From the NCBI GenBank assembly GCA_945877235.1, contig CAMCRF010000001.1, forward strand, positions 186,001-250,000: a stretch of 64,000 bases of DNA, in the 5' to 3' direction. The notes beneath the pieces are model-generated. The model was not told the DNA's origin. It did not search any database and saw only the letters and a list, made by a program, of their open reading frames with translations. Both the position numbers and the translations under genes were made by a program. The DNA is from Bordetella parapertussis. Its GTDB lineage: Bacteria; Pseudomonadota; Gammaproteobacteria; Burkholderiales; Burkholderiaceae_A. Numbering within the stretch: position 1 is the first letter of the stretch; each line of letters starts with the position of its first letter. Of this stretch, positions 8,770 through 18,694 are shown piece after piece.

Positions 8770-8783
8770 TCAGGTTGGCTCAA

Positions 8784-8993
8784 TCAGGCGGGCTCGCTCG
8801 GCGTAAGTTCACCCACCAAAACGGCAATCTGGTCTTTAATCTGAAGCTTTCGCTTCTTGAGACGGCGCATGGCAAGCTCATCTACAACAGGCCCCTGATC
8901 CAGCGATGCAATAAGCTGATCGAGTTCTCGATGCTCGGCCTCCAGTTCGAGTAGGCGCATCCTCTGAGTCCGAACATCTTGATTACCGGGCAT
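8784..8993 (-). CDS. YdcH-like DUF465 small protein
   Basis: A 69-aa, mostly helical, charged protein of the YdcH/DUF465 family. The family pattern is seen in RLLELEAEHRELDQLIASL followed by LKKRKLQIKDQI, which predicts two coiled-coil helices. The function of the family is unknown. ATG 8993 has an excellent ribosome-binding site (AGGAGGA, 5 nt), which lies inside the end of the upstream gene. It overlaps that gene by 11 bp and precedes the helicase gene by 14 bp, so all three may be cotranscribed. Confidence 0.8.
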   Translation of the reverse strand: MPGNQDVRTQRMRLLELEAEHRELDQLIASLDQGPVVDELAMRRLKKRKLQIKDQIAVLVGELTPSEPA

Positions 8994-9363
8994 TTAGATC
9001 CTCCTGTCGTGTCGCGCGGACCCGCTGCCGAGCCGCTGCATCAATTCGACGCACAGACTCGCGAAGAGTTTCACGGGCCATCAAGAGCGAGCGCTCATCG
9101 CGGGCTCGTTGCTGTCGAACCGCTTCCAGACAGGCGGAGGACACCCATCGTGATAGGCACTGAGCTCGCTGCTGTTGAGCCCGGTCCGCGATGTTCTCCG
9201 ACTCCCGGTCAAGCTCAGCGAGCGCCTCTACAAAATCGGCTCGGGCGCGTTCCTCGTGCCAAGTGAGCGTGGCAGCCCAGCTGCTCCCGCTGCTCCAAAG
9301 CACGCTGCCCCAAAGCAGGAGGGAGAGCACGAGACACGAGGGGCGTATAAAAAAGGACACCAT
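8983..9363 (-). CDS. Hypothetical exported coiled-coil protein
   Basis: A 126-aa protein that I do not recognise. Residues 1-30 form a signal peptide with hydrophobic core (CLVLSLLLWGSVLW) and likely cleavage after SSWA. The mature part is about 95 residues, very rich in Arg, Glu, Ala and Gln, predicted helical, with two Cys (QCLSRWVSSACLEA) spaced so that a disulfide is possible in the periplasm. It overlaps the DUF465 gene by 11 bp and follows zapE by 26 bp on the same strand. Similar small exported proteins occur in Burkholderiales without known function. Confidence 0.65.
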   Translation of the reverse strand: MVSFFIRPSCLVLSLLLWGSVLWSSGSSWAATLTWHEERARADFVEALAELDRESENIADRAQQQRAQCLSRWVSSACLEAVRQQRARDERSLLMARETLRESVRRIDAAARQRVRATRQEDLNAR

Positions 9364-9389
9364 GCCCTGATTATCGCACCCCGCCCTGA

Positions 9390-10541
9390 TTACCCAATGC
9401 GCGCGTGCGTCTCCCGCTGTGGCCGCATGAGGTAGGCCAGGGTCTGCATTTCTACCAGTCGACTTGCTGTGCGTTGAAACTCATTGGCAAGCACGCCATG
9501 CACATATAGGCGGTCGGGTTCTGTAGCAGCGGACACGGCAAGGCGTCGACCTGCATCGTAGAAAATATCGACAAGCCAGGTAAAGCGTCTGGCCTCTGAC
9601 GACTGGGCCGCACTCATCTGCGGAACATTTGAAACCAGCACGGTATGGAATCGCTCAGCCAGCCAGAGGTAGTCGTTCTGAGATCTTGGGCCTCCGCAAA
9701 GATGCTCAAAATCAAACCAGATCAGACCGCCCGCCTGCAGGCGGATGTCCACTTGACGTCCGTCGAGGTCGATTGTGGACTGCTTTGAGGGCGCCGAGTC
9801 GTCGGAGAGCGCATGAGCAATATCCTCCAAGGCGGCCTCTGCCAGATCACCCGTGGGCGTCTGGTAAAACCCAGGGAGCCGCGAAAGCCGCTCGCGGCGA
9901 TCCGCGTCCTCGATGACCTCCGCCTGCTGAGCCTTTCGGCGGTGATCGGCGGGAGAGGCGAGTTCAACAACCTCGAGGTTTGCCTCAAGCAGGGCAATTG
10001 CAGGCAGGAGACTCTCTCGATGCAGGCCCTCGGGATACAGTCCACTGGGTGGGTAGTTCGACGTCATGACAAACCCAACCCGCGCCCCCAAGAGTGCGCT
10101 CAATAGCCGCTCGAGAATCATGGCGTCCGCAATGTCTGAGATGTGAAACTCGTCAAAGCAGATCAGCCGGTATCGACGCGCTACGCGCGTAGCCACCTCA
10201 TCCAGAGGGTTCTCGGTACCCCGAAGGTCGTGGAGCTCACGATGGGTCGCCCGCATGAACTCATGGAAATGAATGCGAACTTTTCGCTCGAGCGGAACCG
10301 CGTCATAGAAACAGTCCATGAGGAAGCTCTTTCCGCGCCCAACACCCCCCCAGAGGTAAACGCCCTTGGGTAGCGGCGGGTGTATGAGCATTCGAGCAAG
10401 GCGCCCGCCACGCCTGCTCTTGTAGTGCTGCCACTCCTCGCTGCAGCGCTCTAGGGCAAGAAGGCCCGGGGTCTGTCCCTCATCGAGCGAGAAGCCGCGT
10501 GAGGCCAGCCTGGCCTCAGCGAGCTCAGTTACACGCGGCAT
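9390..10541 (-). CDS. zapE: Cell division protein ZapE (AFG1-like ATPase)
   Basis: AAA-type ATPase that associates with the FtsZ ring and constricting septum. The 383-aa product has Walker A GGVGRGKS (about residue 65), Walker B LICFDEFHISDIADAM and the family's FTWLVDIFYD near the C-terminus. ATG 10541 is used. It follows lpdA by 13 bp at the end of the 2-oxoglutarate dehydrogenase genes, an arrangement seen in many Burkholderiales. Confidence 0.93.
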   Translation of the reverse strand: MPRVTELAEARLASRGFSLDEGQTPGLLALERCSEEWQHYKSRRGGRLARMLIHPPLPKGVYLWGGVGRGKSFLMDCFYDAVPLERKVRIHFHEFMRATHRELHDLRGTENPLDEVATRVARRYRLICFDEFHISDIADAMILERLLSALLGARVGFVMTSNYPPSGLYPEGLHRESLLPAIALLEANLEVVELASPADHRRKAQQAEVIEDADRRERLSRLPGFYQTPTGDLAEAALEDIAHALSDDSAPSKQSTIDLDGRQVDIRLQAGGLIWFDFEHLCGGPRSQNDYLWLAERFHTVLVSNVPQMSAAQSSEARRFTWLVDIFYDAGRRLAVSAATEPDRLYVHGVLANEFQRTASRLVEMQTLAYLMRPQRETHARIG

Positions 10542-10554
10542 CTTTGCTGTGGCC

Positions 10555-11985
10555 TTACATGTTGAGGGCGCGCTTGTCGACAGCCAAAGCGGCCTCGCGC
10601 ATCACCTCCGACATGGATGGGTGTGGGTGACAGATGCGTGCAATATCTTCGGAAGCAGCCTTAAACTCCATGGCCACTGCAGCCTCTGCAATCAGGTCTG
10701 ACGCATTGGCCGCCACGATGTGGACCCCAAGAATCTCGTCTGTCTGGGCGTCGGCCAACACCTTCACGAACCCGTCGGCAGCATCCATGCCAAGCGCTCG
10801 TCCGTTGGCCATAAATGGAAACTGGCCCGCCTTAAAGGAGCGGCCCTCAGCCTTAAGCTGCTGCTCGGTTTGTCCCACCCAGGCAATCTCTGGCGAGGTG
10901 TAAATGACCCAAGGAATGCAGTTGTAGTCAATATGAGGCTTCTGACCTGCAATGAGCTCAGCCACCATTACGCCCTCGTCTTCACCCTTGTGGGCCAGCA
11001 TGGGGCCACGCACCACATCGCCAATCGCATAGACGTTGGGCTTTGCTGTTCTGCAGTGGTCATCAACAGGGATGAAACCGCGTTCGTCGGTGGTGAGTCC
11101 AATGGCTTGAAGGTTGAGATTTTCGGTATTTGGGACCCGTCCCACCGAGACAATCAGGCGGTCACACTCGAGTACGTGATCGCTACCCTGGGCGCTGGTG
11201 TAGTGCACCTTGACCAGCTTTGCGGTCTGCTTGACCTCACCGATTTTCACACCCATGTGAATGCCAAGACCCTGTTGGGTGAAGAGCTTGTGCGCCTCTT
11301 TAGCGACCGCCTCATCACAGGCGCCCAAGAAGGTGGGCATGGCCTCGAGCACCGTAACCTCGGATCCAAGACGACGCCAGACGGAGCCCAGTTCCAGGCC
11401 AATAACGCCGGCCCCAATGACACCAAGGCGCTTCGGCACTGAAGCAAATCGCAGCGCGCCCTCGTTGTCGCAGACCATCTGGTTGTCGACCGGAATGCTG
11501 GGCAGGTGCCTTGCCTTGGAACCAGTGGCAATGATCACGTTTTTCGCCGTGACTGCCTCTACGCCCGCCTCTGTTGTGACCTCGAGGCTGATCGTGTCGC
11601 CCTGCTCTCCAGTTAAGCGTCCATGGCCTTTGAGCCAGGTGATCTTATTCTTGCGAAAAAGAAACTCAATGCCCTTGGTCATCTTGGACACAATGCCATC
11701 TTTGCGAGAGAGCATTTTGGTCACGTCCATGCTGGCACCCTTGACGGTGATGCCGTGGACCTCAGCATGGTGCTGAATTTTCTCGAATTCTTCACTCGAG
11801 GCCAGAAGTGCCTTGGAAGGAATGCAACCCACATTCAAGCAGGTACCACCCAAAACGGCCTGCCCTTCAGGGTTGACCCATTTCTCAATGCAGGCGGTTC
11901 TAAAACCCAGCTGCGCGGCGCGAATTGCAGCGATGTAGCCAGCCGGTCCCGCGCCAATGACAACAACGTCGAATGCCTGTGCCAT
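10555..11985 (-). CDS. lpdA: Dihydrolipoyl dehydrogenase (E3)
   Basis: FAD-dependent E3 component that reoxidises lipoyl groups of the 2-oxoglutarate dehydrogenase complex with NAD+. The 476-aa protein has the FAD motif [10 protein letters not shown], the redox disulfide in [13 protein letters not shown] (about residues 47-59), the NAD motif [10 protein letters not shown], and the catalytic His-containing CHPHPSMSE near the C-terminus. It is 11 bp downstream of sucB, so it is the E3 made with E1 and E2 in one operon. Confidence 0.95.
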   Translation of the reverse strand: MAQAFDVVVIGAGPAGYIAAIRAAQLGFRTACIEKWVNPEGQAVLGGTCLNVGCIPSKALLASSEEFEKIQHHAEVHGITVKGASMDVTKMLSRKDGIVSKMTKGIEFLFRKNKITWLKGHGRLTGEQGDTISLEVTTEAGVEAVTAKNVIIATGSKARHLPSIPVDNQMVCDNEGALRFASVPKRLGVIGAGVIGLELGSVWRRLGSEVTVLEAMPTFLGACDEAVAKEAHKLFTQQGLGIHMGVKIGEVKQTAKLVKVHYTSAQGSDHVLECDRLIVSVGRVPNTENLNLQAIGLTTDERGFIPVDDHCRTAKPNVYAIGDVVRGPMLAHKGEDEGVMVAELIAGQKPHIDYNCIPWVIYTSPEIAWVGQTEQQLKAEGRSFKAGQFPFMANGRALGMDAADGFVKVLADAQTDEILGVHIVAANASDLIAEAAVAMEFKAASEDIARICHPHPSMSEVMREAALAVDKRALNM

Positions 11986-11996
11986 GTCTGCGCTCC

Positions 11997-13256
11997 TCAG
12001 ATCTCAAGCAGGAGACGGGATGGATCTTCGAGCGCCTCCTTCATGGTGACGAGGCCGAGCACAGCCTCACGGCCATCGATGATGCGATGGTCATAGGACA
12101 TGGCGAGGTAATTGATGGGCCGAACCACGACCTGCCCGTTCTCAACAACCGCGCGGTCCTTCGTCGCATGGATACCAAGAATCGCTGACTGTGGGGGATT
12201 GATGATTGGCGTCGAGAGCATGGAGCCAAACACACCTCCGTTGGAAATGGAGAAGGTTCCACCCGTGAGCTCCTCGAGGGTAATCTTGCCGTCGCGGGCG
12301 CGAACGCCGAAGTCCGAGATGGTCTTCTCGATCTCCGCAAAGGTGAGTTGGTCTGCATTGCGAATGATGGGAACCACCAGACCGCGAGGAGAACCGACAG
12401 CGACGCCGATGTCGAAGTAGCCGTGGTAGACGATGTCATTGCCGTCAACAGAGGCATTCAGAACGGGGTACTTCTTGAGTGCAGCAACCGCCGCCTTCAC
12501 AAAGAAGGACATGAAACCAAGCTTGACGCCATGTTCCTTCTCGAAGCGCTCTGCGTATTGCTTGCGCATGGCCATGACCGGCGCCATATTCACCTCATTG
12601 AAGGTGGTCAGAATAGCGTTGGTTGCCTGAGACTGCAGAAGCCGCTCGGCCACACGGGCACGCAGACGCGTCATCGGGACACGCTGCTCCGGACGACCCT
12701 CCAACATGGCTTCGGCGCCTATTGCGACGGGTACTGGAGGGAGGCTCGACCCAGCGGATACGGCGGGAATAGCAACCGGTGCCGCCGGTGTCGCTGTCGC
12801 CGACTTGGGCGCGCTGGATGCAGCGAGCACATCTCCCTTCGTAATGCGGCCATCGCGTCCCGTTCCTGTCGTGGGGGCGGTACCCGTCTCAGCCATCAGC
12901 TTGGCCGCTGCGGGGCTCGCAACGGCGGATGCAGCTGCAGAGACTGCGGGCGCAGGTGCAGGTGCAGCAGAGGCGATCGAAGCCGCTGCGATCGGCGCAG
13001 CGGTGCCAGCCTTCGCTTCCGTGTCGATGATGGCGATGACCTCACCCGAGACCACAGTGCCGCCGTCTCCCTTGATGACCTCGGTCATCACCCCTGCGGC
13101 AGGCGCAGGCACCTCGAGAACAACCTTGTCGGTCTCAATCTCAATGAGGATCTCGTCCACAGCGACAGCCTCACCAGGTTTCTTCTTCCATTGCAACAGA
13201 GTGGCCTCGGCCACGGACTCAGACAGCTGAGGAACTTTCACTTCGTGTTTAGACAT
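11997..13256 (-). CDS. sucB: Dihydrolipoyllysine-residue succinyltransferase (2-oxoglutarate dehydrogenase E2)
   Basis: E2 core of the 2-oxoglutarate dehydrogenase complex. The 419-aa protein has one lipoyl domain with the modified Lys in [11 protein letters not shown] (about residue 43), an Ala/Pro-rich linker, a peripheral subunit binding domain (about residues 115-150, [14 protein letters not shown]) and the acyltransferase domain with the catalytic [13 protein letters not shown]. The linker is long and Ala-rich. It lies 39 bp after sucA and 11 bp before lpdA. Confidence 0.95.
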   Translation of the reverse strand: MSKHEVKVPQLSESVAEATLLQWKKKPGEAVAVDEILIEIETDKVVLEVPAPAAGVMTEVIKGDGGTVVSGEVIAIIDTEAKAGTAAPIAAASIASAAPAPAPAVSAAASAVASPAAAKLMAETGTAPTTGTGRDGRITKGDVLAASSAPKSATATPAAPVAIPAVSAGSSLPPVPVAIGAEAMLEGRPEQRVPMTRLRARVAERLLQSQATNAILTTFNEVNMAPVMAMRKQYAERFEKEHGVKLGFMSFFVKAAVAALKKYPVLNASVDGNDIVYHGYFDIGVAVGSPRGLVVPIIRNADQLTFAEIEKTISDFGVRARDGKITLEELTGGTFSISNGGVFGSMLSTPIINPPQSAILGIHATKDRAVVENGQVVVRPINYLAMSYDHRIIDGREAVLGLVTMKEALEDPSRLLLEI

Positions 13257-13295
13257 GACTTGGACTCTTTCTGAATAGTTTCGATCGACTGGGTA

Positions 13296-16139
13296 TTAGT
13301 TCTTCAGCTTCGCGAAGGCTGCCTCAAGCAGCTCCTTCTGACGCGCCAAGAACTTCTCGTAATAGCCAGCCGCGGGTGATGCAGAAGCCGGACGCCCTGC
13401 ATAACCCAATTTCATGGTGGAGGGCATGTGCTCGCGCAGATAGTGCTGAACTTGGAACCAGACGCCTTGGTTCTGAGGCTCATCCTGGACCCAGACCACA
13501 TCGGCGAGATTGGGATACTTCTTCATCTCGGCCTCAAAGGCTTTGTGGGGGAACGGATAGACCTGTTCTGTGCGAATGATCGCCACATCCGAGCGCCCGC
13601 GCTCACGGCGCTCTTTGATCAGTTCGTAGTACACCTTGCCCCAACACACTAGGAGTCGCTTCACCTTCTTCGGATCGATCTCGGCGTCGACCTCTCCAAT
13701 CACTGTCTCAAACTTACCCTTGGTAAAGGCCTCAATGGGAGATGTCGCATCCTTGTTGCGCAACAGCGACTTCGGTGTGAAGACAATCAGGGGCTTGCGG
13801 AAGGATCGAATCATCTGCCGACGCAGCAGGTGGAAGATCTGTGCCGCCGTTGTGGGCTGACAGAGCTGCATATTGGTGTCTGCGCAGAGCTGCATGAATC
13901 GCTCAGGGCGGGCGGAGGAGTGCTCTGGCCCTTGTCCCTCATGGCCATGCGGCAGCAAGAGGGTAAGTCCACTTTGCCGACCCCATTTCACTTCACCAGA
14001 GGCGATGAACTGGTCAATGACCACCTGGGCGCCGTTGGCAAAGTCACCAAACTGCGCCTCCCAGATCACAAGCGTATTGGGCTCAGCCGTTGAGTACCCA
14101 TACTCGTAGCCGAGCACGGCCTCTTCAGAGAGTACAGAATCGATGACCACGAACTTACCCTGCTCGGGCGAGACGTTCTCGAGGGGCACATAGGTCCCGA
14201 CGTCATAGCGCTCGCGCTTCTGATCGTGCAACACCGCATGTCGGTGGGTGAAGGTACCGCGACCACAGTCCTGTCCCGAAAGCCTCACACCGTATCCACT
14301 GGCGACCAAGGAGGCGTAGGCTAGATGCTCACCCATGCCCCAATCAAGGTTCATCTCGCCACGACCCATGGCGCGGCGATCGTTAACAACCTTTTCAACG
14401 AGATTGTGAAGCGTAAAGCCCTCCGGCACGGTGGTGATCCGCTCCGCCAAGCGTTGGATTTCTGCTGCAGGCAACGCTGTGTCTGCCTCATCGGTCCATT
14501 TCTTATCAAGGAACGGTGACCAGTCAACCGCGAATTTGCTCTTGTAATTGGTGAGAACCGGCTCGCGTGTATGGCGGCCTTCGTCCATGGCTGCGCGAAA
14601 CGCCTTCACAAGGTCATCTCCACCGCCTGCGGGAAGCACACCCTGAGCCTCCAGCTTATCGGCATAGAGCTTGCGCGTGCCCGGATGCTGACCAACAGCG
14701 CGGTACATGAGAGGTTGCGTGAGTGCCGGCGTGTCTTGTTCGTTGTGCCCGAGCTTACGGAAGCAGACGATATCGATCACCACGTCCTTGCCGAACTTTG
14801 CCCGATACTCGATGGCAAGCTGAGTCACAAAGACCACGGCCTCCGGATCATCGCCATTCACATGGAAGACGGGCGCCTCGATCATCTTGACCACATCTGA
14901 GCAGTAGAGCGTGGAGCGCGTATCGCGTGGGTCCGATGTGGTGAAACCAATCTGGTTGTTGATCACCACATGCACAGTGCCGCCAGTCGAATACCCGCGT
15001 GTCTGCGCCAGGTTGAGCGTTTCCATGACTACGCCTTGGCCTGCAAAGGCTGCGTCGCCATGCACGAGGACTGGCAGAATCTTGTGACCTTGCAGATCGC
15101 CCCGACGGTCAAGTCGAGCCCTAACGGAGCCCTCGACGACGGGGTTCACAATTTCAAGGTGGGAGGGGTTGAAGTTCAGCGACAGGTGGACAGGTCCGCC
15201 AGGAGTCGAGACATCGCTTGAAAAACCTTGGTGGTACTTCACATCGCCCGCGGGAAGATCGTCCGCGTGCTTGCCTTCAAATTCTGCAAAAAGATCTGCA
15301 GGCATTTTTCCGAGCGTGTTAACCAGCACGTTGAGACGGCCACGGTGGGCCATGCCAATGACCACCTCCTCAACACCCTTCATACCCGCCTGTTGAACGA
15401 TCTCGTCCATACAGGCAATAAACGACTCTCCGCCCTCAAGAGAGAAGCGCTTCTGACCCACGTATTTGGTGTGAAGGAATCGCTCGAGGCCCTCAGCTGC
15501 CGTGAGGTGTCGCAGAATGTCGACCTTTTTCTCGGCTCCGAAATTCGGGTTGGTTCGGGTGCTCTCCAGCCGCTCTTGAATCCACCGACGCTCGACGGGG
15601 TCCATGACGTACATGAACTCTGCGCCGATCTTGCCGCAGTAGGTTTCTCTCAGGCCACCAAGAATGTCGCGCAGAGACATCTGCTCCACGCCAAAATAGA
15701 GGTTGTCAGCCCGGAACGTTGTGTCGAGATCAGCCTCGGTGAAGTCGTAAAAACTGGGATCGAGCTCAGGAAAATGAGGGCGCTCGCGCAGCTTGAGCGG
15801 ATCGAGGTCTGCGTATTGATTGCCCAGGTTGCGATAGGCAGCAATCAGGGACTGCACATGCAGCTGCTTGCGCGCTACAGAGAGGTCGCGCTCTGCAACC
15901 CGGGGTAGGAATTGATTGTGTTTTGCGCGTAATGCAAAGGACTCAATGACCGGTGCATGCGGCAGGTCGCGCGCATCCAGGGTTCCGTCCACCGCGGGAA
16001 CATTTTGGAGTGAATCGAAATATCGGCGCCAATGGTCGGAGACCGCACCGGGGTTGTCGAGGTAAGCCTCATAAAGCTCTTCGACATAGGGGGCATTGCT
16101 GCCAAACAGATAGGAATTGAGCTGGTAGCTCTTCATCAT
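13296..16139 (-). CDS. sucA: 2-oxoglutarate dehydrogenase E1 (thiamine diphosphate-dependent)
   Basis: Decarboxylates 2-oxoglutarate and passes the succinyl group to E2. The 947-aa length is normal. The N-terminus SYLFGSNAPYVEELYEAYL binds the E2 core, and the thiamine-diphosphate domain shows FNPSHLEIVNPVVEGS, HGDAAFAGQGVV and NNQIGFTTS. The two adjacent ATG codons at 16139 and 16136 follow AAGGTG; the first is annotated. A 146-bp gap with a GC-rich hairpin separates it from gltA. Confidence 0.95.
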   Translation of the reverse strand: MMKSYQLNSYLFGSNAPYVEELYEAYLDNPGAVSDHWRRYFDSLQNVPAVDGTLDARDLPHAPVIESFALRAKHNQFLPRVAERDLSVARKQLHVQSLIAAYRNLGNQYADLDPLKLRERPHFPELDPSFYDFTEADLDTTFRADNLYFGVEQMSLRDILGGLRETYCGKIGAEFMYVMDPVERRWIQERLESTRTNPNFGAEKKVDILRHLTAAEGLERFLHTKYVGQKRFSLEGGESFIACMDEIVQQAGMKGVEEVVIGMAHRGRLNVLVNTLGKMPADLFAEFEGKHADDLPAGDVKYHQGFSSDVSTPGGPVHLSLNFNPSHLEIVNPVVEGSVRARLDRRGDLQGHKILPVLVHGDAAFAGQGVVMETLNLAQTRGYSTGGTVHVVINNQIGFTTSDPRDTRSTLYCSDVVKMIEAPVFHVNGDDPEAVVFVTQLAIEYRAKFGKDVVIDIVCFRKLGHNEQDTPALTQPLMYRAVGQHPGTRKLYADKLEAQGVLPAGGGDDLVKAFRAAMDEGRHTREPVLTNYKSKFAVDWSPFLDKKWTDEADTALPAAEIQRLAERITTVPEGFTLHNLVEKVVNDRRAMGRGEMNLDWGMGEHLAYASLVASGYGVRLSGQDCGRGTFTHRHAVLHDQKRERYDVGTYVPLENVSPEQGKFVVIDSVLSEEAVLGYEYGYSTAEPNTLVIWEAQFGDFANGAQVVIDQFIASGEVKWGRQSGLTLLLPHGHEGQGPEHSSARPERFMQLCADTNMQLCQPTTAAQIFHLLRRQMIRSFRKPLIVFTPKSLLRNKDATSPIEAFTKGKFETVIGEVDAEIDPKKVKRLLVCWGKVYYELIKERRERGRSDVAIIRTEQVYPFPHKAFEAEMKKYPNLADVVWVQDEPQNQGVWFQVQHYLREHMPSTMKLGYAGRPASASPAAGYYEKFLARQKELLEAAFAKLKN

Positions 16140-16259
16140 GATGCTTCACCTTTCACGGCCGTCGGCCTAAACGATGCAGGGGAACCCTTTCACGCCGTGA
16201 CGACGCCACGTTGTGAATTGCAAAACCGCGACTCTACACCCCGCACTCCCATGCAACAA

Positions 16260-16276
16260 GGGGGGCAACGCCCCCC
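16260..16276. terminator. GC-rich hairpin between gltA and sucA
   Basis: Perfect 7-bp stem GGGGGGC / GCCCCCC with loop AAC, just after the gltA stop. On the plus strand it is followed by TATCC and six T; on the minus strand, in the direction of gltA, only TTGTTG follows. It may be an inefficient terminator or an mRNA 3'-end stabiliser between gltA and sucA. Confidence 0.5.
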
Positions 16277-16285
16277 TATCCTTTT

Positions 16286-17596
16286 TTAACCGCGCTGGTT
16301 CATGGGAACGAACTGGCGTTCCGTTGGCCCGCAGTAGAGCTGGCGGGGCCGACCAATCTTGTACTCGGGGTCGGTGATCATCTCTTTCCACTGCGCAACC
16401 CAGCCAATCGTTCTGGCCAGGGCGAAGGTACAGGTGAACATCGAGACCGGGATGCCAAGCGCGCGCTGCACAATGCCCGAGTAGAAGTCGACGTTGGGGT
16501 AGAGCTTGCGGCTCACGAAGTAGTCGTCCTCGAGCGCAATCTTCTCCAGTGCCATTGCGAGCTTGAAGATGGGATCGTTTTCAAGACCAAGTTCCTGAAG
16601 TACTTCTTTGCAGGTCTCTTGCATGAGCTTGGCCCGAGGGTCGAAGTTTTTGTACACGCGATGACCGAAGCCCATCAGGCGAGCGCCTGAGTTCTTGTCC
16701 TTTACCTTTTCCATGAACTCGCCCACTTTGGCAACGCCGCCGTTGGCGTGGAGGTGTTCGAGCATCTCGAGACAGGCCTGATTGGCGCCGCCGTGCGCTG
16801 GACCCCAGAGGCAGGCCACACCTGCGGCGACAGCAGAGAAGGGGCTGGTTCCTGAAGAACCACAGAGGCGAACGGTCGAGGTCGAGGCATTCTGCTCATG
16901 GTCTGCGTGCAGGGTGAAAATACGATCCATGGCACGCACCAGGACGGGGTTGGGCTCGTACTTCTCGCATGGCGTGCCAAACATCATGTACATGAAGTTC
17001 GCTGCATACGAGAGATGGTTCTGCGGGTACATGTAGGGCTGACCGATGCTGTATTTGTATGCCATGGAGACCATGGTGGGCATCTTCGCAATCAGTCGCA
17101 CAAAGGAGATATCCTGCTGCTCGGGTGAATTGATATCGAGGCTGTCTGGGTAAAAAGCTGCCATGCCGCCAGTAAGGCCCGTGAGCACTGCCATGGGATG
17201 CGCATCGCGGCGGAACCCCCGAACAGCAAACTGCATGGCCTCGTGCACCATGGTGTGGTGCATGACCAATGTCTTGAACTCTTCGTACTGCGACGGCGTG
17301 GGCAACTCGCCGTAGTAGAGCAGGTAGCAAACCTCTAAGAACTCACAATTGCGGGCCAGTTGCTCAATGGGGTAGCCGCGATAAATCAACTGCCCTTTGT
17401 CACCGTCGATGTAGGTAACTGTGGACGAACACGAGGCCGTCGACATGAAGCCGGTGTCATAAGTGAATTTGCCGGTCTGGGCATAGAGCTTACGGATGTC
17501 GATGACATCCGGGCCAATGGTGCCGGTCATGATGGGAAACTCCACCGAAGGCGTTCCGTCGGTGAAACTCATCGTCGCTTTGTGTTCGGACATCAT
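16286..17596 (-). CDS. gltA: Citrate synthase, type II
   Basis: Condenses acetyl-CoA and oxaloacetate to citrate. The 436-aa protein is of the hexameric, NADH-sensitive Gram-negative type. Catalytic residues lie in [23 protein letters not shown] and [13 protein letters not shown]. Two adjacent ATG codons (17596 and 17593) follow GGGAG. It lies 50 bp after sdhE on the same strand, linking it to the succinate dehydrogenase operon. Confidence 0.95.
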   Translation of the reverse strand: MMSEHKATMSFTDGTPSVEFPIMTGTIGPDVIDIRKLYAQTGKFTYDTGFMSTASCSSTVTYIDGDKGQLIYRGYPIEQLARNCEFLEVCYLLYYGELPTPSQYEEFKTLVMHHTMVHEAMQFAVRGFRRDAHPMAVLTGLTGGMAAFYPDSLDINSPEQQDISFVRLIAKMPTMVSMAYKYSIGQPYMYPQNHLSYAANFMYMMFGTPCEKYEPNPVLVRAMDRIFTLHADHEQNASTSTVRLCGSSGTSPFSAVAAGVACLWGPAHGGANQACLEMLEHLHANGGVAKVGEFMEKVKDKNSGARLMGFGHRVYKNFDPRAKLMQETCKEVLQELGLENDPIFKLAMALEKIALEDDYFVSRKLYPNVDFYSGIVQRALGIPVSMFTCTFALARTIGWVAQWKEMITDPEYKIGRPRQLYCGPTERQFVPMNQRG

Positions 17597-17646
17597 GTTT
17601 GGGGATCTCCCTGATCTAAGTTAAAAAGCGTAAGAGCGCCGCATAT

Positions 17647-17943
17647 CTAGGCGGCCCTGAGTTTAAGGAGCACCCCATGCACTTGGGGACGGTCAAGGTC
17701 TCCCATCGGCTCTTCACGGCCGAGTAAAAGTGTCATGAGGTCGTTATCGGAAAGGTCGAGCAGCGCTGCAAGTCCATCGTGATCATCCATGGACAGCGAC
17801 TCACCGAACTGCAAGAAAAAGCGCTCGATGACGAGGTCGTTCTCTAGAAGACCACGCCGAGCACGCCAGCGCAGCCTGCGCGCCAGATCCTCCGGCGCCA
17901 ACGCGGCGTCTGAGTGCTGTTGGACGAAGGGATCTGGCTGCAT
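17647..17943 (-). CDS. sdhE: Succinate dehydrogenase flavinylation factor SdhE
   Basis: Small helical protein (98 aa) that promotes covalent attachment of FAD to SdhA. The diagnostic RGxxE motif is present as RRGLLEND at about residues 29-36, in the five-helix DUF339 fold. It follows sdhB by 13 bp. The Glu/Asp-rich C-terminus is normal for the family. Confidence 0.92.
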   Translation of the reverse strand: MQPDPFVQQHSDAALAPEDLARRLRWRARRGLLENDLVIERFFLQFGESLSMDDHDGLAALLDLSDNDLMTLLLGREEPMGDLDRPQVHGVLLKLRAA

Positions 17944-17956
17944 AACTGGTAGAAGG

Positions 17957-18670
17957 CTAAACGGTCCGACGAACCATCAGCTCTTTAATCTTGCCAATGG
18001 CTTTGGTTGGATTGAGACCTTTCGGGCACACATCCACACAGTTCATGATGGTGTGGCAACGGAAGAGGCGATATGGGTCCTCAAGGTTGTCGAGCCGCTC
18101 GCTCGTGGCCTGGTCACGGCTGTCGGCAATGAATCGATAGGCCTGGAGCAGACCCGCTGGACCGACGAACTTGTCTGGGTTCCACCAGAAGGACGGGCAA
18201 CTGGTCGAGCAGCATGCGCAGAGAATGCACTCATACAAGCCATCGAGTTCCTCACGCGCCTCGGGCGACTGGAGTCGCTCCTTCTCTGGAGGGGGCGTCT
18301 CGTTGATCAGGTAGGGCTTGATGGAGTGGTACTGCTTAAAGAACTGCGTCATGTCGACGATGAGGTCGCGAACCACCGGCAGACCTGGCAGCGGCTTGAG
18401 CACGATGGGCTCTTTGAGGTCGCGTAAGTTGGTCGTGCAAGCCAAGCCATTCTTTCCGTTGATGTTCATGGCGTCTGAGCCACACACACCCTCGCGACAG
18501 GAGCGACGAAATGAGATCGAGTCGTCAAAGTCAGCCTTGATGCGCATGAGCGCATCAAGCAGCATTTTATCGGTGGGCTGGAGTTCAACTGTCAGGTCTT
18601 CCATGCGAGGCTTGGCATCGCGATCGGGGTCGTAGCGATAAATCGAAAAACGAACGGTACGAGTTGTCAT
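17957..18670 (-). CDS. sdhB: Succinate dehydrogenase iron-sulfur subunit
   Basis: Carries electrons from the SdhA flavin to ubiquinone. The 237-aa protein shows the [2Fe-2S] motif [20 protein letters not shown](C) at about residues 59-79, the [4Fe-4S] motif [12 protein letters not shown] and the [3Fe-4S] motif [17 protein letters not shown]. It lies 24 bp after sdhA and 13 bp before sdhE. Confidence 0.96.
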   Translation of the reverse strand: MTTRTVRFSIYRYDPDRDAKPRMEDLTVELQPTDKMLLDALMRIKADFDDSISFRRSCREGVCGSDAMNINGKNGLACTTNLRDLKEPIVLKPLPGLPVVRDLIVDMTQFFKQYHSIKPYLINETPPPEKERLQSPEAREELDGLYECILCACCSTSCPSFWWNPDKFVGPAGLLQAYRFIADSRDQATSERLDNLEDPYRLFRCHTIMNCVDVCPKGLNPTKAIGKIKELMVRRTV

Positions 18671-18694
18671 AGCAGTCAGTCCTTTTGGAATTGC

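Noticed and set aside
12348..13274. Arg/Gly/Cys-rich plus-strand frame opposite sucB
   Set aside because: The composition is an artefact of reading the Ala/Pro-rich linker of SucB on the other strand.
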